Positions 1 to 8,957 are shown, counted from the stretch's first letter. The stretch: DNA of 64,000 bases from Nitrospinia bacterium (GCA_029261715.1 JAJDAT010000051.1:92131-156130), one strand, 5' to 3'. A program made the numbers and translations. The notes: generated by a model not told the origin, from the letters alone.

Positions 1-28
1 TATCGCTAACTTAATTTGGAGAATAATC

Positions 29-2824
29 ATGCCAAGTACAATTGAATTTGGAAGTCATTGGTACGCTGAATCAACAGGTTCTGCAAACGCCTACGTAGTT
101 TCACTCAGTCCTTCACTAGGAGAGATTTCTACAGGATTGGTAATTTACATGAAGGCGAATTTTACTAATACCGATTCGGCTACAGTTAATGTCGATGGTT
201 TAGGAGCTAAAGCAATTAAGAAAATGGACGGCTCAAATTTATTGGAAGAAGACATTCCTCTAAACTCTATCGCCCATATTATTTACGACGGCACTAACTT
301 TCAATTAGCAAGTGTTTCTCCCAGCGCATCCGAAGAACTAATCAATCAAAATACGTCTAACAACTTTCGCACGTTAGACGCCGTTCAAGGTTCCCATGCA
401 GGAGCGATTCAAATTGAAAGAGGTTGGGTAGATTCTTTTGGTACCGCAAACGAGATTGGCGCAGACGAGGCAAGTTCGACTGAAGAATCACACGACAACG
501 TCAACAAATTATATAAAGGAGTTCCTGCAGGAACCAATCTAAATTCCGATAAAGACTACACAACAGAATCTAACTACCTACAACAAGAATGGACTAACTC
601 TAACCAAAATACGTCGCAAGCAACCGTTGCCACTGACACAACTGTAACTTTATCTTCCGGTACATGGCCAACAAACGCGGCAAACGGTCGAATTAGCTTT
701 GATAGCGGTTCAACATTTTTTGATATCGCTTCTCGCGACTCCAGCACTGCACTCACCTTGGAAACTTCGGCAACGAATGGAACTTCCGATTACATCATAC
801 GCATGAGCGAATTCATTTCCGAATCGGTTCAGCTAAATGAGATTGATAAAGCTTTCGACATTGGCGACGGGCGCGATGGTTCTGTCACAATTACTACATC
901 AAAAAATATCAATTCAGATATTTTAGGATCGATTCGTTCCACAAACGCAGATGGTATCTCTACCACAGTCACAGCTAATCCAACAGGCACTTCTATTACA
1001 GTATCCAGTATAACGGGTTTTGCAGACGGAGATAAATTACTTCTAATTAATCTACAAGGAAGTTCTGGCGATACAGCCGACGTAGGAAACTTTGAAATAT
1101 TAACAGTAAACGGAACTCCTTCCGGAAGTATTATCACACTAGAAGAAACCATTTCTAAGTCTTATGACGGCTCTTCATTCGCCTCTCAAAAAATAGTTTG
1201 TCAACGTATACCGCAATGGACGAACGTCAATATCAACGCTGGAGGCGATTTGACTTGTAACGCTTGGAATGGATCCCAAGGCGGCGTACTCATATTTTTC
1301 GCCACCGGTACAGTGACGGTAACTTCTGGTAGAACGATTAATGCCGATAGCAAAGGATATAGAGGAGGCGTTAAATCGATGACAAATGGAGTTATAGCAA
1401 ATCAAGGAGAATCACGACCCGGAACTGGATCTGCAAGTCGTAATGCAAATGACGGCGGCGGCGGCGGAGCGCAAGCTGAAAACGGAGATGGAGGTGGTGG
1501 CGGCTATGGAACTGCTGGCGCAACAGGAGACACTGCGGCGCCCAAAGAAGGGTTTGGAGGAGGAACATATGGCGGCACATCCTTAACCAGTTTATACATG
1601 GGATCCGGAGGCGGTGGCGGGGCCTATACTATTGCCGCCACGGATGGAGCTCCTGGAGCTGGTATTATATTTATCAGCGCCAACGCAGTTTCAATTTCAG
1701 GTAACATCACTTCTAAAGGAGGCACTTCAGCAACATCTTCATCTGGCCAATACACAGAAGGCGGAGGCGGCGCTGGAGGTTCTATCTTAATCCGGACAAA
1801 CACCCTAACGACAACAAGTGACTCAATTGATGCAAATGGAGGACGAGCTCCATCGGGCATAAATAAAAGTTTAGGTGGAGATGGTCGTATTCGCTTAGAG
1901 TATTCCACCATTGATGGGCAATCATTTCCTGATTCTACCGAAGAAAACGACGCGTGCGATCCCGATCCAGGAACAACAGCCTTACCCGGTTTGCCAAATA
2001 CTAATGTAATTGCAGAATATGTGAGTGTGTCCGATACTTTTGTACAAAAAGTCAACACTTCTTCCTGGTTAGATATTAATAGTTCTTCACGAACAGAAAC
2101 CTTAAATTCCCAAAACGCTTATTACTGGTTGAGTTATGATCCGGCTTCTAGTTACGGCAACGGAACGGAAGTTAAAATATTCAATCAAACAGGAAGCGTT
2201 TGGAGAAAAATCGCTCAAAATAATGCAGGAACATGGCAATATAATAACGACGCCACAAGCACCTCTACCGAAAACTGGGTTAACGCAACCACCAACGATA
2301 TGCTTCACGCGGTTTCGCAAGCAATGAGTTCGCAAGCGAACAATCGCATGACGGGAGCAGACCTCGCTGCAATTACGGATGGCGAATGGGAAGCCGCTAA
2401 TGGTTTCTCAACTTCAGTAGACTCCCTAGCGCGCGGTGTTACGTTGCATTCCACGAGTTCTTCCCAAAACCCTTCCGTAGATCAATATCGTATCAGCTAT
2501 GACTCTGATATAGCCTCTATGGATCTACGTTCGAAAACTTTCGATCCTGGAGCCTCTCCAGCTAAAGCTTTTGTATGGGCAATAGTGGAGCATACCGCTC
2601 CAGACGGCGCTGGAACTTTTTCCGTTAGCCGCAATGGCGGAACGGATTGGGAAACAGTAACTATGGTTCAACAAGGCGAAGCTATTTCTGGCGACATCCG
2701 CATTCTGCGAAGCGTCCACACTTTCACAACCGGAGCTAGCGGCGAGGACTTACGAGCACGCTATGTAACCGTGATTGGCGAGTCTCAAAAACTCCACGCA
2801 TGGGGTTTGCAATCACGGGATTAA
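29..2824 (+). CDS. Modular phage tail-fibre-like protein, type A, glycine-rich centre
   Basis: 931 residues. The ATG follows GGAG at normal spacing. Modules in order: a fibre N-terminus (about 1-95, with VDGLGAKAIKKMDG), a linker containing GWVDSFGTANEIGADEA (about 100-165), a NYLQQEWTNSNQ/WPTNAANGRISFD module (about 180-265), a unique central region very rich in glycine (about 280-640, with runs such as GGGGG), and a C-terminal module (about 660-931) ending LHAWGLQSRD. N-, middle and C-terminal modules recur in the genes at 3129 and 30541; the centre does not. No signal peptide is seen, which fits a virion protein rather than a secreted adhesin. Role in host-surface binding is inferred from the architecture and from related genes beside phage head genes at 56-64 kb. 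No head gene is adjacent in this window, so this copy could be an orphan cassette or the end of a block to the left. Confidence 0.75.
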   Translation: MPSTIEFGSHWYAESTGSANAYVVSLSPSLGEISTGLVIYMKANFTNTDSATVNVDGLGAKAIKKMDGSNLLEEDIPLNSIAHIIYDGTNFQLASVSPSASEELINQNTSNNFRTLDAVQGSHAGAIQIERGWVDSFGTANEIGADEASSTEESHDNVNKLYKGVPAGTNLNSDKDYTTESNYLQQEWTNSNQNTSQATVATDTTVTLSSGTWPTNAANGRISFDSGSTFFDIASRDSSTALTLETSATNGTSDYIIRMSEFISESVQLNEIDKAFDIGDGRDGSVTITTSKNINSDILGSIRSTNADGISTTVTANPTGTSITVSSITGFADGDKLLLINLQGSSGDTADVGNFEILTVNGTPSGSIITLEETISKSYDGSSFASQKIVCQRIPQWTNVNINAGGDLTCNAWNGSQGGVLIFFATGTVTVTSGRTINADSKGYRGGVKSMTNGVIANQGESRPGTGSASRNANDGGGGGAQAENGDGGGGGYGTAGATGDTAAPKEGFGGGTYGGTSLTSLYMGSGGGGGAYTIAATDGAPGAGIIFISANAVSISGNITSKGGTSATSSSGQYTEGGGGAGGSILIRTNTLTTTSDSIDANGGRAPSGINKSLGGDGRIRLEYSTIDGQSFPDSTEENDACDPDPGTTALPGLPNTNVIAEYVSVSDTFVQKVNTSSWLDINSSSRTETLNSQNAYYWLSYDPASSYGNGTEVKIFNQTGSVWRKIAQNNAGTWQYNNDATSTSTENWVNATTNDMLHAVSQAMSSQANNRMTGADLAAITDGEWEAANGFSTSVDSLARGVTLHSTSSSQNPSVDQYRISYDSDIASMDLRSKTFDPGASPAKAFVWAIVEHTAPDGAGTFSVSRNGGTDWETVTMVQQGEAISGDIRILRSVHTFTTGASGEDLRARYVTVIGESQKLHAWGLQSRD

Positions 2825-3128
2825 CAAGCAGAAAGCGGTCGCGGTTCGACAAGCTCACCATGACAATTATTTAAATATAATTTGATCTTTTATCTACAAA
2901 TCGTTATGGCATCGCTAATACAGGGGGCCCATAACTTTCATCTCCTCCCTAACTTTAAGAAATTAATTTCTTAGCTCCTTCTCCGCTCCTTCGGAGCGGA
3001 GAAGGAGCGCATCTATTCAAAATTTTATCTTATAGCGACATTTTATTTTCGAATAAATCTAAAAGTCAGTTTTTTTATTCGCTACTTAAAGTTTGATTCA
3101 TCAATCCTCACCAGTAAAGGAAACAACT
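2825..3128. other. Intergenic region between two fibre genes, with repeat copies
   Basis: 304 bp without a convincing gene. It holds a 23-bp sequence (2843-2865, beginning GGTTCGACAAGCTC and ending CCATGACA) that recurs exactly at 52535-52557, and the perfect palindrome at 2974-3008. The last 20 bases provide the AAAGGA ribosome-binding site of the next gene. Confidence 0.7.
2974..3008. repeat. Perfect 16-bp-arm inverted repeat
   Basis: Left arm 2974-2989 and right arm 2993-3008 are exact reverse complements around a TTC loop. No T-tract follows on either side, so it is not a classical intrinsic terminator. A REP-like element or mRNA 3'-end stabiliser is more likely. Confidence 0.75.
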
Positions 3129-5291
3129 ATGTCTGAAACTCACGCTTCTTCTATTTTAAAAAATTTGTACGCTACAGCTTACGGATCGGCAGACGCCTAT
3201 AAAGCGTATCTTCCTTCCGCTGATTCTTTACACGAAGGTCTTTATATCAACTTAAAAATTAACGCCGACAACACGAGTAGTTCCACATTAGATATTAATT
3301 CGCTTGGCGCCAAAAACATTAAAGGCCCTGACGGAGTCGATGTTTCTGCAGGAGATCTCTCTGCAGATAGAGTTGTATCGCTAGTATATAACGGTTCCGA
3401 ATTTCAAATTTTAGCGGCTGGAACAACTAACTCTTCCATGTCTTCCGTTGACGACGTAACTAACAAAAATACTTCTAATCACTTTAGAACTTTGGACGTT
3501 CTGCAATCTCAACACGCTGGGGCGACTATTATTGAAAGCGGCTGGGTAGATTCGTTTGGAAACGCTAATGAACAGGGAGCCGACGAAGCTAACTCCACGG
3601 GGGAATCTCACGATAACGTTAATAAACTTTATGAAGGTTCCACAGGATTGACTAATCAAAATTCGGATAAGGATTACACAACCGAATCCAACTATCTTCA
3701 ACAAGAGTGGACCAACTCAAATCAAAGTACATCACAAGCAACTGTGGCTTCCGGAACAACCGTAACGTTGTCTTCTGGTATATGGCCAACAAACGCGGCA
3801 AACGCTCGAATCAGTTTTGATGGAGGCACAACCTTCTTTGACATCGATTCACGAGATTCCAGCACTCAGCTCACTTTGGAAACTTCAGCAACAAACGCAA
3901 CATCGGACTATATCATTCGTATGAGCGAATTTGACTCCGGAACAGCACAGCTTAATCTAAAAAGTGGATCAGCAACTATTTTTGAGCAAGATCTTTCTTC
4001 GACTACTACATCGCATAACGTTAAGGGAATTTCAAATAACGATAATCGGCAAGCTGTTCAATTTAAAGCGACGACAGTAGGCGAGATAAATAAAGTGACG
4101 CTTAAAGTACTTAACCAAGGGAGCCCTACCGACAATATCCTCGTCAAAATATTCAGCAGTACCACACCTACAACCGCTGATGGAGAACCAAGTTCTTCTT
4201 TATCTACATTTAGCAGTGTAGCCGCTTCTTCCTTATCCGGAACTTACCAAGAAGTGGACTTTACAGGATCTTATATTCCTACTCTCAACAACTATTATTT
4301 TATTGTTATAGAGCGAGACGGAACCGGTAGTCTCTCCAATTATTATGTAATCGCATCTCATACGGGTACGGCAGGTTACGCACACGCTTACGGTTTACTC
4401 GAACAACCGGCTTTGACATGGGTAGTATCCAACGAACAATACTTTAAGTTGACTCAAAATACTTCGGCAACCGTAACCAATGAATATGTATCCCTAATGG
4501 ATACCTTTGCGCAGAAAGACGATACCTCTTCCTGGTTGGATATTAACAGCGCAACTCGAACTGAAACGTTAGATTCGCAAAATGCATACTACTGGTTGAG
4601 CTATGATCCGGCTTCTAATTATGGAGATGGTACAGAAGTTAAAATCTTCAACCAAACCGGTAGCGTTTGGAGAAAGATCGCGCGTAATAACGGTAGCACG
4701 TGGCAATACAATAACGACGCAACTGACACCGCGACCGAAAACTGGGTTAACGCAACCACCAACGATATGCTTCACGCGGTTTCGCAAGCAATGAGTTCGC
4801 AAGCGAACAATCGCATGACGGGAACAGACCTCGCTGCAATTACGGATGGAGAGTGGGAAGCCGCTAATGGCTTTTCTGTTTCAGTCGATTCTCTAGCTCG
4901 TGGCGTTACTTTGCACTCCACAAGTTCTTCTCAAAATCCATCGATTGACCAATACCGTATCAACTACGATAGCGATAACGTCGCAATGGATTTACGTTCG
5001 AAAACCTTTGATCCAGGCGCATCCCCTGCAAAAGTTTTTATCTGGGCTAAAGTTGAACATATCGACGCTGACGGCCCAGGTACTTTCTCTATCAGTCGCA
5101 ATGGGGGAACAGATTGGGAAACGGTTTCCATGGTTCAACAAGGCGAAGCCATTTCAGGCGATATTCGTATCTTACGAAGCGTCCACACTTTCACCACCGG
5201 AGTTAGCGGCGAGGATTTACGCGCACGCTATGTAACCGTGGCTGGCGAATCTCAAAAACTCCACGCATGGGGTTTGCAAGCCAGAAATTAG
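3129..5291 (+). CDS. Modular phage tail-fibre-like protein, type A, jelly-roll-like centre
   Basis: 720 residues from the ATG at 3129, chosen because AAAGGA precedes it and because the paralogue at 30541 starts at the same MSETHASSIL sequence; an earlier in-frame ATG at 3093 lacks this support. It has the same N-terminal, GWVDSFGNANEQGADEA, NYLQQEWTNSNQ and C-terminal (ending LHAWGLQARN) modules as its neighbours. The centre (about residues 295-445) is predicted beta-rich and contains EINKVTLKVLNQGSPTDN and YYFIVIERDG. It resembles a jelly-roll domain that recurs, diverged, in the gene at 60336. A 116-bp stretch (4734-4849) matches the upstream fibre gene with one mismatch, while flanking sequence shows many synonymous differences. 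This indicates gene conversion. Virion host-recognition function is inferred. Confidence 0.75.
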   Translation: MSETHASSILKNLYATAYGSADAYKAYLPSADSLHEGLYINLKINADNTSSSTLDINSLGAKNIKGPDGVDVSAGDLSADRVVSLVYNGSEFQILAAGTTNSSMSSVDDVTNKNTSNHFRTLDVLQSQHAGATIIESGWVDSFGNANEQGADEANSTGESHDNVNKLYEGSTGLTNQNSDKDYTTESNYLQQEWTNSNQSTSQATVASGTTVTLSSGIWPTNAANARISFDGGTTFFDIDSRDSSTQLTLETSATNATSDYIIRMSEFDSGTAQLNLKSGSATIFEQDLSSTTTSHNVKGISNNDNRQAVQFKATTVGEINKVTLKVLNQGSPTDNILVKIFSSTTPTTADGEPSSSLSTFSSVAASSLSGTYQEVDFTGSYIPTLNNYYFIVIERDGTGSLSNYYVIASHTGTAGYAHAYGLLEQPALTWVVSNEQYFKLTQNTSATVTNEYVSLMDTFAQKDDTSSWLDINSATRTETLDSQNAYYWLSYDPASNYGDGTEVKIFNQTGSVWRKIARNNGSTWQYNNDATDTATENWVNATTNDMLHAVSQAMSSQANNRMTGTDLAAITDGEWEAANGFSVSVDSLARGVTLHSTSSSQNPSIDQYRINYDSDNVAMDLRSKTFDPGASPAKVFIWAKVEHIDADGPGTFSISRNGGTDWETVSMVQQGEAISGDIRILRSVHTFTTGVSGEDLRARYVTVAGESQKLHAWGLQARN

Positions 5292-5393
5292 TTCCTTAAA
5301 ACAGTAGCGAAGAATCACCCCCTCACCCTGACCCTCCCCCCCATCTGGGGAAGAGGGAATTGGTAAGGTACTTTTCCCTCTGGAAAAAGATAT

Positions 5394-5448
5394 GCGCACG
5401 CTATGTAACCGTGGCTGGCGAATCTCAAAAACTCCACGCATGGGGTTT
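5394..5448 (+). repeat. 55-bp duplicated fragment of the fibre gene 3' end
   Basis: Positions 5394-5448 repeat 5221-5275 base for base. The original encodes the ARYVTVAGESQKLHAWG part of the C-terminal module. The copy is detached from any fibre frame, lacks the final codons, and then diverges into REP-like sequence. It is a scar of a lost or truncated fibre cassette. Confidence 0.85.
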
Positions 5449-5502
5449 CAGAAGGTGTTCGTGGTTCGAAAAGAAACTCAACAATATTAGATGTAGTAAT
5501 TT

Positions 5503-5563
5503 AATTGAATCGAAGCGAGATCCTTCACCGAACTTAAAAGTTCGCTTCAGGAAGACACGCGGA
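5503..5563 (+). repeat. REP-like intergenic element with hairpin core (copy 1)
   Basis: Shares the frame AATCGA(A/G)GC..GATCCTTCAC..CTTCAGGA.GACA..CGG with copies at 46347, 48250 and 52563. The core CGAACTTAAAAGTTCG (5529-5544) is a perfect hairpin. Its stem differs from the other copies by paired changes. Confidence 0.75.
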
Positions 5564-5869
5564 GAGGACTTTCTAATTCCAGTTTCTTTTTCAATCAACA
5601 AGCAATGCGAGTCTATCGCTGAGCATGGCAAATTTACTTTATACGGCCCCGCTAGCGTAGGGGGCCGTGATTCTCACTTTCTTCACGTTTTTAAAAACTA
5701 ATTACCTAGATCCTTCGTTGCTCCTACGGAGCAACTCTAGGATCACTTCGATATAAAGGCTTACTTAGAGAGGAATCAACCGATAACCGAAACATGGCAA
5801 TTTGTTAGATTCAGAGTGACAATTGGCTAAGGTGAGATTTTTTCGAAAGGATAAGGAAATAAATAACTA

Positions 5870-6589
5870 CTACTGGGTGGAATTGGGCCAAAAGACTTTG
5901 AGGGTAGTCCCTTCTCCTGCTACTGTTTCCAGACGAACGTTTCCGTTCACGTTTTCCATAATTTTTTTTACTATAGATAATCCAATCCCCACACTAAACA
6001 TTTTTTCCTTTCCGTGTAACGTTTTAAAAACTTCAAATGCGACCTGTGGGTTTTCACAATCGATACCGAGTCCATTGTCCGATACGATCAACTCTAATCC
6101 GTTAGGCGCTTCTTCAGCTTTGATTGTTATCTTAGGAGATTCGTTTTTATTAAATTTAACAGCATTCTGAACGAGGCATTCTAATACTGTTTTAAACTGG
6201 GAATGATCTGCGAAAAACTCTTGTCTTTTAACTTCTATTATTACTTCAAAGTTTTTTGGAATATTTAACGACTCAATGGTCGCTCGTATAAGGGATTCGA
6301 TTTTTAAGTTTTGGAGGGTTTGCGGCTTGCTGGCAACTCTGGAATAGTCCAACAACCCATCAATCATTCTGTTCATCCAATCGGTACGACCGCGCAGCAA
6401 CACTAAGTTCTTCTTTATATCTTCGTTAGTGTCGGCCGCAAGATCTTCTTCTATCCATTCAGATAAGTTTTTAACAGCCCGAAGTGGCGCTTTAAGGTCG
6501 TGAGAAACTATATAAATAAATTCTTCGAAATCTTTTTTAAGTTTATTTAGTTGCTCTTCGGCGTTTTGAAGATTGTTTTCCGAATCCAT
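5870..6589 (-). CDS. Histidine kinase without sensor domain
   Basis: 239 residues. A short N-terminal coiled coil leads into a HisKA dimerisation domain with SHDLKAPLR, phospho-acceptor His30, then a HATPase domain (about 125-235) with the N box QNAVKFN, SDNGLGID and GIGLSIVKK. It is cytoplasmic and has no transmembrane segment or PAS domain, so the signal must arrive from a partner protein. It is the last gene of a leftward operon, 41 bp after the CheY-like regulator, which itself follows the triple-PAS kinase. The pairing suggests a phosphorelay, with this small kinase driven by or acting on that regulator. The SHDLKAPLR sequence is of the phytochrome-kinase type. Domain call is firm; partner assignment is inference. 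Confidence 0.88.
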   Translation of the reverse strand: MDSENNLQNAEEQLNKLKKDFEEFIYIVSHDLKAPLRAVKNLSEWIEEDLAADTNEDIKKNLVLLRGRTDWMNRMIDGLLDYSRVASKPQTLQNLKIESLIRATIESLNIPKNFEVIIEVKRQEFFADHSQFKTVLECLVQNAVKFNKNESPKITIKAEEAPNGLELIVSDNGLGIDCENPQVAFEVFKTLHGKEKMFSVGIGLSIVKKIMENVNGNVRLETVAGEGTTLKVFWPNSTQ

Positions 6590-6630
6590 AATATTTGGTA
6601 AATACTAAATAACCACTTTAAAGTACACTC

Positions 6631-7062
6631 TCAATTACCGCAATTTGGGAATTCGCATAAAGCCCAATAAGCGTCCAATATTTTCACCGCTTCTCGAAAA
6701 GAATCAAAACTTACGGGTTTTACGATATAACCCGCCACATTATATTTTGACGTTGCGATTATGTCTGCGTCTGCCTGAGAAGTGGTAAGGACAAAAACAG
6801 AAATCTTTTTTAATAGTGGATCTTTTCTCAACTCCTCAAGGAATTCAACTCCACCCATTTTAGGCATATTCAGATCCAATAAAATTATCTTAGGAGAAAC
6901 TTTCTCGGTCCCCTCTCCTCTCAACATTGCTAGAGCTTCTTCGCCGTTTTCGGCGCAAAATAAAGGATTCGCCACCTTATTTTGTTTGAATGCGCGTTTC
7001 ACCGTCATTTGATCGACTTGATCGTCTTCTACTAACATTATTCCAATAGTCATGTCGCTCAT
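6631..7062 (-). CDS. Single-domain CheY/Rcp1-like response regulator
   Basis: 143 residues from the ATG at 7062, which has AAAGGA upstream. A GTG at 7098 with GGAG upstream would add 12 residues, and either start is possible. The receiver has the acidic pair in VEDDQ, phospho-acceptor Asp63 in LLDLNMPKMGG, the TTS switch motif and a KPVSF lysine. There is no output domain, so it acts as a phosphate shuttle or through protein contacts. The ILLVEDD..AENGEEAL pattern is that of Rcp1-like regulators that partner phytochrome-type kinases. It sits between two such kinases in one operon: 41 bp to the downstream kinase, with the upstream kinase gene ending about 40 bp before the ATG. Confidence 0.88.
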   Translation of the reverse strand: MSDMTIGIMLVEDDQVDQMTVKRAFKQNKVANPLFCAENGEEALAMLRGEGTEKVSPKIILLDLNMPKMGGVEFLEELRKDPLLKKISVFVLTTSQADADIIATSKYNVAGYIVKPVSFDSFREAVKILDAYWALCEFPNCGN

Positions 7063-7103
7063 CAAAATATCCTTTAACGTATTTTCCTTATCTTTCACTC
7101 AGT

Positions 7104-8957
7104 TTACTCCGATTTTTCATACGGCCACAGAAATTTAAGAGTAGCGCCGCTATTCACTTTAGATTCAATAAAAATCTTACCTCCTTTATTATCTATCAGT
7201 TTTTTCACAATTGCCAATCCAATACCGGTATTTTCCTCTTTGTCACGAGATTTTAACGTTTGGAACATCACAAATACTTTGTCATGATATTTTGGATCAA
7301 TACCCGGGCCGTTATCAGAAATAGAAAACTCTAAAAACTTTCCATTCTCTTTCATTAAGATTTCAACTCTTGGCTCATTTTTATCGCAATGCTTTATTGC
7401 ATTACTAATGAGGTTAGCGAAAACTTGTTCCAACTTTAACTTTTCCGTATGCAACGTTGGAAGATTTTCTTGAATGTGTATACATTCCTTGTAATTGGGC
7501 GCAACTAAATCAACTAAACTATTTAGTAAGTTATTCAGATTCGTTGTGTTATAGACAGGCGTTTTTTTCCCAATTTTCGAATATGTTAATATCCCATTTA
7601 TCAAAGATTCCATCCTTTTAACTCGACCGATTAAAAGATCCAAATTTTCTTTGGTTTCTTCAGAACCAATTTCTTCTATATCTTCTTTAATCCAATGAGT
7701 TAAACTACCTATCGCTCTAAGTGGGCTTTTTAAATCGTGAGAGGCTATATACGCAAATTGCTCCAATTCTTTATTGGTAATTTGTAGATTTTCTAATAGT
7801 TTGTCTCGCTCTTTTTCCGCTTTTTTTCTCTCCGAAATATCCTTAAAAGAAACCACCGCGCCGGAAATTTCACCATCTACATAAATGGGGGTACTGATAT
7901 ATTCTACGGGAAAACTTGTGCCGTCCTTTTTCCAAAACACTTCATTGCCCTCAAGTTGAGTTTTCCCTTCTTTAATTGCGGCGTATATATGACACTCTTC
8001 TGTGGGGTAAGGGGTCCCATCAGACTTCGTATGATGAATTAAGCTATGTTGGGTTTGCCCAATCATTTCTTCAATTTTGTAGCCCAACATTTTTTCTGCG
8101 GCAGGATTGGCAAACATAGTATGACCATTTAAATCCAACCCATAAATTCCCTCTCCTGCAGATTCTAAAATCAATTGATTACGACGTTGACTATCTACCA
8201 AATCTTTCTCGGATTTTTTTCTATCTGAAATATCACGAACTATGCCAGAGAAATAACGTTCATCTCCTAACCAAAACTCACTTATGGCTAAGTCGCCGGG
8301 AAAAGTAGTTCCGTCCTTACGTAATCCAATAATTTCTCTACCAATTCCAATTATCTTGGCCTTACCAGTCGTTAGATAGCTCTCCATATAACTATCGTGC
8401 GCGCTTCGATCTGGTTCCGGCATAAGGTTTCTTACATTTTGATCAATTACTTCTGAAGCTGAATATCCAAAAATACGTTCCGCACCTGGATTGAAAGAAT
8501 TGATCTTACCTTTATCGTCAATCGTAATGATACCGTCCACAACACTTTCTAAAACGGCAGTGAGGTGATTCTCACTTTTTTTTCTATCTGAAATATCACG
8601 AACTATGCCAGAGAAATAACGTTCATCGTCTAACCAAAATTCACTTATGGCCAAGTCACCAGGAAAAGTCGTTCCATCCTTACGCAAACCGGTAATTTCT
8701 CGACCAATTCCAATTATTTTGGCGGTACCAGTTTCTAGATAGTTCTTCATATAACTATCATGTGCGCTTCGATCCGGTTCCGGCATCAAACTTCTTACAT
8801 TTTGGTCAATTACTTCTGAAGCTGAATACCCAAAAATACGTTCCGCACCCGGATTAAACGAACTGATTTTACCTTTATCGTCAATCGTAATAATACCGTC
8901 GACAACACTTTCTAAAACGGCTTTTAAATGGCCATCAATTTTGGAGAACGATTCCAT
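7104..8957 (-). CDS. Triple-PAS sensor histidine kinase with tandem FixL-type PAS domains
   Basis: 617 residues, soluble. PAS1 (about 10-128) and PAS2 (about 132-249) are near-identical tandem copies offset by 121 residues. Both have FixL-type sequence: PEPDRSAHDSYM then GIGREI..GLRKDGTTFP. In FixL the haem-ligand His and the distal Arg lie 20 residues apart. Here His66/Arg86 and His187/Arg207 keep that spacing, so oxygen or gas sensing through haem is plausible but unproven, because some non-haem PAS domains share the motif. PAS3 (about 262-378) is of a different subtype. HisKA contains SHDLKSPLRAIGS (His407), and a complete HATPase follows (about 500-612, SDNGPGID, GIGLAIVKK). It is co-transcribed with the REC-kinase upstream (48-bp gap) and the small regulator downstream. 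Confidence 0.9.
   Translation of the reverse strand: MESFSKIDGHLKAVLESVVDGIITIDDKGKISSFNPGAERIFGYSASEVIDQNVRSLMPEPDRSAHDSYMKNYLETGTAKIIGIGREITGLRKDGTTFPGDLAISEFWLDDERYFSGIVRDISDRKKSENHLTAVLESVVDGIITIDDKGKINSFNPGAERIFGYSASEVIDQNVRNLMPEPDRSAHDSYMESYLTTGKAKIIGIGREIIGLRKDGTTFPGDLAISEFWLGDERYFSGIVRDISDRKKSEKDLVDSQRRNQLILESAGEGIYGLDLNGHTMFANPAAEKMLGYKIEEMIGQTQHSLIHHTKSDGTPYPTEECHIYAAIKEGKTQLEGNEVFWKKDGTSFPVEYISTPIYVDGEISGAVVSFKDISERKKAEKERDKLLENLQITNKELEQFAYIASHDLKSPLRAIGSLTHWIKEDIEEIGSEETKENLDLLIGRVKRMESLINGILTYSKIGKKTPVYNTTNLNNLLNSLVDLVAPNYKECIHIQENLPTLHTEKLKLEQVFANLISNAIKHCDKNEPRVEILMKENGKFLEFSISDNGPGIDPKYHDKVFVMFQTLKSRDKEENTGIGLAIVKKLIDNKGGKIFIESKVNSGATLKFLWPYEKSE

Larger units (their letters stand above)
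5292..5869. other. Non-coding, repeat-rich stretch after the fibre gene
   Basis: 578 bp with no supported gene. From left to right: a C-rich/G-rich imperfect hairpin (5332-5357), a 55-bp copy of the preceding fibre gene's 3' end (5394-5448), a REP-like hairpin (5503-5563), a perfect 8-bp-arm hairpin ACGGCCCC/GGGGCCGT (5643-5650 with 5661-5668), and another hairpin GTTGCTCC/GGAGCAAC (5717-5735) nested in a larger imperfect palindrome (5708-5745). An open frame across 5360-5701 is an accident of the duplicated fragment. This looks like a dumping ground or recombination boundary. Confidence 0.7.

Noticed and set aside
1440..1860. Collagen-like domain in the glycine-rich fibre centre
   Set aside because: Glycines occur in clusters (GGGGG, GGAGG) without the regular Gly-X-Y period.
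1624..2058. 144-codon open frame on the minus strand inside the first fibre gene
   Set aside because: It mirrors the low-complexity Gly/Ser-rich coding sequence of the plus strand, has no ribosome-binding site or recognisable domain, and similar antisense frames appear in the sister genes.
2843..2865. GGTTCGA sequence resembling the T-loop of a tRNA
   Set aside because: No acceptor, anticodon or D stems are present around it; the sequence belongs to an intergenic repeat seen again at 52535.
5360..5701. 113-codon open frame after the second fibre gene
   Set aside because: It consists of a 55-bp duplicated fibre scrap read in frame, a REP-like hairpin element and palindromic DNA; no protein-like continuation.
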